Shown here one piece after another: positions 60,675 to 64,000 of a stretch of DNA of 64,000 bases; position 1 is the stretch's first letter; each line of letters opens with the position of its first letter. The stretch lies in contig NZ_FMCU01000025.1 in the NCBI RefSeq assembly GCF_900091525.1, positions 1 to 64,000 on the forward strand. The letters are read 5' to 3'. The notes beneath the pieces were generated by a model. It was given only the letters and a program-made list of their open reading frames with translations, made no database searches and was not told the DNA's origin. This stretch comes from Micromonospora matsumotoense (GTDB lineage: Bacteria > Actinomycetota > Actinomycetes > Mycobacteriales > Micromonosporaceae). The position numbers and the translations under genes were made by a program.

Positions 60675-61025
60675 TCAGGTGGGGCGCTCGCGCCGGGGCA
60701 GCTTCGCCACCACCGCCTCGTACGAGCCGTCCACCGCCTCGACCAGGTCGTCGTCGGGGATGCCGCCGCCCAGGTCGAGTGAGTTCCAGCCGGATCGACC
60801 GACGTAGGGCATCGGCCGGGCGTCGGCGGGGAACCGGTGCAGCCACTCGTCGGCGACCTCGCGGCTCGGGCCGCACTTCACCCCGACCCGGTCGGTGCCG
60901 TCGGGTGCGCCGAGGAACGCGAAGATCCGACTGCCGACCTTCACCACCTCGTCGTCCTCCCAGGGCCGGTCCAGCCAGGCGCCCGGCTTGCCGAGGCAGT
61001 ACGCCAGCATCTCCTCGCGCGTCAT
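60675..61025 (-). CDS. MmcQ/YjbR-family protein
   Basis: 116 aa, single CyaY-like alpha/beta domain. MTREEMLAYCLGKPGAWLDRPWEDDEVVKVGSRIFAFLG and VGRSGWNSLDLGGGIPDDDLVEAVDGSYEAVVAKLP are typical. The family is often called DNA-binding without firm proof; the function is unknown. ATG 61025 has GGGAGG 5 nt upstream. Confidence 0.85.
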   Translation of the reverse strand: MTREEMLAYCLGKPGAWLDRPWEDDEVVKVGSRIFAFLGAPDGTDRVGVKCGPSREVADEWLHRFPADARPMPYVGRSGWNSLDLGGGIPDDDLVEAVDGSYEAVVAKLPRRERPT

Positions 61026-61550
61026 CGCGTCCTCCCGGTGCAGTGTCGTCGGCCCAGTCTCGCCGAACCGGCCCGCTCCGGCTGGTCGGCCGAAGTGCGA
61101 CCTGCCGGTGCTGCGGCCTGGCCGGCATGAGCGAAGCCGATGGCGCTCCCGGCGCCGGGGGCCGGTCGTTGCCGTCGGGCTCCCCGTCGCGGGCGGGCCG
61201 CCCCATCGCCGGGCTCGCCTTCGCGGCGGCTGTAGCCGTCGTGCCTTGCCTTCGTCGTGCTCGTCGGTTGCGGTGCGTGAGCGAGCACCCTCCGCTACGG
61301 AGAGCAACGTCTCTCCCGCAGGCATCTCGACACCTTCTCCTCCTTTGCTCTGCTGCCCGTTCCGCACCACGTCGCTGGCCAGGTGAATTGTGGGAGCCCT
61401 CGATGACGACTCGGCACAGTGATGGTGACGCTAAGTGCCTGTCGCGTCGAGGTCAGCAGAGCAAAGTGGCGGCAGGGGGGTGATGGGTGGTCGCACGTTG
61501 ACTACTCTCAGTTCTGAACGGCGCGGGTGCGGACCCGCGTACCCACCGGG
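61026..61550. other. Gene-poor accessory interval
   Basis: No convincing gene. Base composition at 61260-61500 is less GC-rich than the neighbours. TTTGCTCTGCTG (61344-61355) returns inverted as CAGCAGAGCAAA (61454-61465), bounding 122 bp. Between them a 26-codon ORF (ATG 61402, GGGAG 7 nt upstream; MTTRHSDGDAKCLSRRGQQS then six residues) ends beyond the right arm. It may be the remnant of a small mobile or decayed gene. Confidence 0.4.
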
Positions 61551-61976
61551 TCAGGCGGTCTCAGCGGGTGAGGCGGTGCGGGCGGCCAGGCGTTCGTGGC
61601 GCTGCTTGGCCGCCTGGGCGCTGCCCAGGCCGAGCCCGAACGCAATCGCCTGCCAGGTCAGTCCGCGGGCACGGGCCATCGTCAGCAGCCCCACCTCCAG
61701 CGCGTCGAGTTCGGCGCGCAGGTGCGGCAACAGGGTCAGCGCGGCGGTGAGGTCCGCGTCGTCGACGGGCTCCTCGTCGGTCTCCCGCATCGCCCCGCCG
61801 GCGGCAAGCGCGGTGACCACGGAGACGGCCTCCCACGGGTCGGCCAGGTACGGGTTGGTGTGCCGTCGTCGTCGTGCGTCGGTGTCGGCGTGCCGCGTGC
61901 TGATCCGGTGTAGCGCGGCGTAGGTCCGCTCGGCTCGCGCGCGTGCCGCGTCAGGTGCGCTGAAGGTGTCGGTCAT
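61551..61976 (-). CDS. Small protein with C-terminal helix-turn-helix
   Basis: 141 aa. The N-terminal half is helical and charged. The C-terminus LTMARARGLTWQAIAFGLGLGSAQAAKQRHERL matches an actinobacterial helix-turn-helix pattern (LTW-AIA--LGLGS-QAA-QR). It is probably a DNA-binding regulator. ATG 61976 lacks a Shine-Dalgarno, but a near-consensus promoter ends 7 nt upstream, implying a leaderless mRNA; ATG 61985 is less likely because it lies within that promoter's -10. Confidence 0.65.
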   Translation of the reverse strand: MTDTFSAPDAARARAERTYAALHRISTRHADTDARRRRHTNPYLADPWEAVSVVTALAAGGAMRETDEEPVDDADLTAALTLLPHLRAELDALEVGLLTMARARGLTWQAIAFGLGLGSAQAAKQRHERLAARTASPAETA

Positions 61977-61983
61977 GGCACCC

Positions 61984-62012
61984 ATTTCAAGCTGAAAACG
62001 ATCCGTTGTCAA
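61984..62012 (-). promoter_or_regulatory. Near-consensus sigma-70 promoter for the helix-turn-helix gene
   Basis: On the minus strand TTGACA (62012-62007), a 17-nt spacer and TGAAAT (61989-61984), then 7 nt to the ATG. GTTGACAAC, a palindrome, covers the -35, and AACGAAATG faces CATTTCAAG-like sequence, so autoregulation is possible. It is much more AT-rich than its surroundings. Confidence 0.65.
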
Positions 62013-62066
62013 CATTTCGTTTAAGAAACTCTGCAGGCGTGCCCGCCGTGACGACCGGCCGGCAGG

Positions 62067-62753
62067 ATGGCGCGTGCCTGCAGCGGATCGCGGCGGGAAC
62101 GCGGTCCTCGGTTTGCCGATCTTCCCCAGGTGCCGTTACCTGGAGCGGTGGACTACCCGTGGCTGCACGCCCCCGCCGCCGAGGTGGCCGAGACGGCGCG
62201 CACGCTGCTCGGCTGGGAACTCGCCGCCGGTGGCGTCCGGATCAGGCTGACCGAGGTCGAGGCGTACGCGGGCACCGGCGAGGACCCGGCATCGCACGCC
62301 CACCGGGGCCCCACCCCCCGGACCCGGGTGATGTTCGGGCCAGCCGGGCACGCCTACACGTACTTCGTGTTCGGCATGCACTGGTGTCTCAACATCGTCT
62401 GCGGTGGCGAGGGGGAGGCAGCGGCCGTCCTGCTGCGGGCCGGTGTGGTGGTCGACGGGCTGCCGGCGGCCCGCGCGCGCCGGGGGGACGTTGCCGACCG
62501 GGACCTGGCCCGGGGGCCGGCCCGGCTGACCGTCGCGCTCGGCGTCACCGCGTCGGCGAACGGCACCTGCGTGCTCGACGGGAGTGGTCCCCTGCTGCTG
62601 AGCCCGCCGACCCGCCCGGTCACCCGCCTGGAGGTCTCCGCCGGCCCCCGGGTCGGGGTGGCCGCCGCCCACGACGTGCCGTGGCGTTTCTGGATCACCG
62701 GCGACCCGACGGTCAGCCCCTACCGCCGGCATGTGCCCCGACGGCGCACCTGA
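62067..62753 (+). CDS. 3-methyladenine DNA glycosylase (AAG/Mpg family)
   Basis: It excises alkylated purines. 228 aa. LTEVEAYAGTGEDPASHAHRGPTPRTRVMFG includes the catalytic Glu of the EAY motif; GHAYTYFVFGMHWCLNIVC and RGPARLTVALGV are also family marks. The start is uncertain: ATG 62067 has only GGCAGG directly before it, and conserved sequence begins about 30 residues in. An inverted repeat CTGCAGGC/GCCTGCAG (62031, 62083) flanks the start. Confidence 0.88.
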   Translation: MARACSGSRRERGPRFADLPQVPLPGAVDYPWLHAPAAEVAETARTLLGWELAAGGVRIRLTEVEAYAGTGEDPASHAHRGPTPRTRVMFGPAGHAYTYFVFGMHWCLNIVCGGEGEAAAVLLRAGVVVDGLPAARARRGDVADRDLARGPARLTVALGVTASANGTCVLDGSGPLLLSPPTRPVTRLEVSAGPRVGVAAAHDVPWRFWITGDPTVSPYRRHVPRRRT

Positions 62754-62873
62754 CCCGGGCCTGTGGGTTCGACGTGGTTCTCCGCTGCCGTGGCGTAGGA
62801 CGCCGTGTGGGGCGTCCGTCCCGGGCGAAATTGGTTAGCATTCGCGCTTGTTGCGAGGGTGGAGGTAACGGAG

Positions 62874-63308
62874 ATGGACGCACATGATGCCGGCGCGTTG
62901 GTCGGTCGGCTGGCCTGCGTGGCCATTCCGCTGGTGGTGATGCTGGTGCTGGCGGCGGTCGTCGTGACGGCGGTGCAGCTCAGCCGCCGTCGTCCGACCC
63001 CGCCCCCGAACCGGCCGTGGCCTCCCGCCGACCCGGCCCGGTACGGCCCGCCGCACCCCGGCCCGCCGCACCCCGGCCCGCCGCACCCCGGTCCGCCGTC
63101 GGCGGCTCCGTCCCACGAGGGCCCGCCGACCGCAACGTCCGACGACGGTCCGCCACCGACCGCCACGTCCCACGACGGCACGTCCCAGGCTGGCCCGTCC
63201 CAGGCTGGCCCGTCCCACGAAGGCCCGCCGCCTGCCGCACCGGACCAGGCGGGTTCCGGAGTGCCGAAGGAGGGCGAGGGGCCGGTGGGCCCGACACCGC
63301 CGGGGTGA
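62874..63308 (+). CDS. Single-pass membrane protein with proline-rich repeat tail
   Basis: 144 aa. One membrane segment (about residues 12-37, VGRLACVAIPLVVMLVLAAVVV), then RRR and a disordered tail with HPGPP repeated three times (15-bp units from about 63051) and QAGPS twice. Probably anchored with the tail in the cytosol. No function can be assigned. ATG 62874 has GGAGGT 7 nt upstream, and TAGCAT (62836-62841) is a possible -10. Confidence 0.7.
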   Translation: MDAHDAGALVGRLACVAIPLVVMLVLAAVVVTAVQLSRRRPTPPPNRPWPPADPARYGPPHPGPPHPGPPHPGPPSAAPSHEGPPTATSDDGPPPTATSHDGTSQAGPSQAGPSHEGPPPAAPDQAGSGVPKEGEGPVGPTPPG

Positions 63309-63339
63309 CCGAAGCCACCCCGGTCCGGGCGGCGGCGGA

Positions 63340-63359
63340 ATAGTTGACTCAGCAACTAT
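63340..63359 (+). promoter_or_regulatory. 20-bp palindromic operator before the oxidoreductase gene
   Basis: ATAGTTG (63340-63346) and CAACTAT (63353-63359) are perfect inverted repeats separated by 6 nt, the size and style of a MarR-type operator. A possible -10 TATGTT (63357-63362) overlaps its right arm, so binding should repress. No regulator gene is inside the window; it may lie beyond 64000. Confidence 0.65.
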
Positions 63360-63419
63360 GTTGTGCGCGACGTCCGGGTACCACGAAAGGCCCGGTATCT
63401 CAGACGCGAGGAGCTGGTC

Positions 63420-64000
63420 ATGCAGTTCGGAGTCTTCACCGTAGGCGATGTCACGGTCGACCCGACCACCGGACGGGAGCCGACCGAGCACGAGCGGATC
63501 AAGGCGATGGTGGCGATCGCCCTCAAGGCCGAAGAGGTCGGTCTGGACGTCTTCGCCACCGGTGAGCACCACAACCGCCCGTTCGTCCCCTCCTCGCCCA
63601 CGACGATGCTGGGGCACATCGCCGCCCGCACCGAGCGGCTGCTGCTGTCCACCGCGACCACGCTGATCACCACCAACGACCCGGTGAAGATCGCCGAGGA
63701 CTACGCCATGCTCCAGCACCTGGCCGACGGCCGGGTGGACCTGATGATGGGGCGCGGCAACACCGGGCCGGTCTACCCGTGGTTCGGGCAGGACATCCGC
63801 AACGGCATCCGGCTGGCCGTCGAGAACTACGAGCTGCTGCACCGGCTCTGGCGCGAGGACGTGGTCGACTGGCAGGGCAAGTTCCGCACCCCGTTGCAGT
63901 CGTTCACCTCGACCCCGCGCCCGCTCGACGACGTCCCGCCGTTCGTCTGGCACGGCTCGATCCGCAGCCCGGAGATCGCCGAGCAGGCCGCGTACTACGG
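63420..64000 (+). CDS. LLM-class flavin-dependent oxidoreductase, N-terminal part (cut by window end)
   Basis: 193 codons are visible, without a stop. MQFGVFTVGDVTVDPTTGRE, GLDVFATGEHHNRPFVPSSP, TTLITTNDPVKIAEDYAMLQ, GRVDLMMGRGNTGPVYPWFG and VWHGSIRSPEIAEQAAYYG follow the bacterial luciferase-like TIM-barrel family that uses reduced FMN (coenzyme F420 in some members). The substrate is unknown. ATG 63420 has GAGGAG about 10 nt upstream. A perfect palindrome at 63340 suggests control by a repressor of the MarR type. Confidence 0.88.
   Translation, partial: MQFGVFTVGDVTVDPTTGREPTEHERIKAMVAIALKAEEVGLDVFATGEHHNRPFVPSSPTTMLGHIAARTERLLLSTATTLITTNDPVKIAEDYAMLQHLADGRVDLMMGRGNTGPVYPWFGQDIRNGIRLAVENYELLHRLWREDVVDWQGKFRTPLQSFTSTPRPLDDVPPFVWHGSIRSPEIAEQAAYY

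Overview
The window is very GC-rich (roughly 73% by eye), with almost every codon ending in G or C. Gene content and order are those of a core actinobacterial chromosome: BldD, mIHF, actinobacterial-type PriA, and dense operons joined by 4-nt stop/start overlaps. Repeat families and protein style fit the Micromonosporaceae, probably Micromonospora or a close relative (inference). I saw no phage, insertion sequence, CRISPR, rRNA or tRNA gene. The window opens inside aroC and closes inside a luciferase-like oxidoreductase gene.

Layout. 1-5.2 kb: shikimate genes aroC-aroK and aroB-aroQ, split by an opposite-strand pair of membrane-protein genes (DUF2243 and CtaG families), then efp-nusB. 5.3-17.8 kb: bldD facing a pyrimidine cluster pyrR-pyrB-pyrC-carA-carB-pyrD-(low-complexity ORF)-bioA-pyrF, with a PyrR-type RNA site over the pyrR ribosome-binding site. 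Every UMP step except pyrE is present. 17.8-28.1 kb: mihF, a guanylate-kinase-like gene that has lost its Walker lysine, rpoZ, coaBC, metK, priA, a P-loop kinase/ParB-like fusion, def, fmt, rsmB. 28.3-32 kb: two related lipoprotein genes, rpe and a receiver-GGDEF gene. 32.1-36.7 kb: FMN riboswitch and riboflavin operon ribD-ribE-ribM-ribBA-ribH. 36.9-43 kb: polar amino-acid ABC transporter, hisE-hisG, a PH-domain membrane protein and infC-rpmI-rplT. 43.1-47.9 kb: an rRNA methyltransferase gene and pheS-pheT. 47.9-52.9 kb: the main accessory island, a Crp-like regulator divergent from a translationally coupled trio (nucleotide-cyclase-like protein, degenerate P-loop/helical-repeat protein, proline-rich helical protein). 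53.0-60.5 kb: argC-argJ-argB-argD-argF-argR-argH behind a promoter with ArgR-like palindromes. 60.6-64 kb: small accessory genes, a 3-methyladenine glycosylase and the truncated oxidoreductase.

The most unusual signal is a family of in-frame intergenic repeats. At aroC/aroK, pyrR/pyrB, pyrC/carA and argC/argJ, DNA that separates biosynthetic genes is itself an open frame. It starts at a GTG overlapping the upstream stop codon and ends at a TGA overlapping the downstream start codon. Full units are 60 bp (20 codons), usually in tandem pairs, and encode variants of ARSAAQRSPAVANER. At argR/argH a decayed unit appears fused to ArgH, and at pyrD/bioA a 228-codon low-complexity frame bridges the two genes in the same manner. 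I propose that these are dispersed repeats kept because they relay terminating ribosomes from gene to gene; this is an inference.

Second-tier candidates are the cyclase-like trio, the guanylate kinase pseudoenzyme at the standard gmk locus, the kinase/ParB fusion, a hairpin that puts the start codon of the rRNA methyltransferase gene in its loop, and alternative pairings in the pheS leader.
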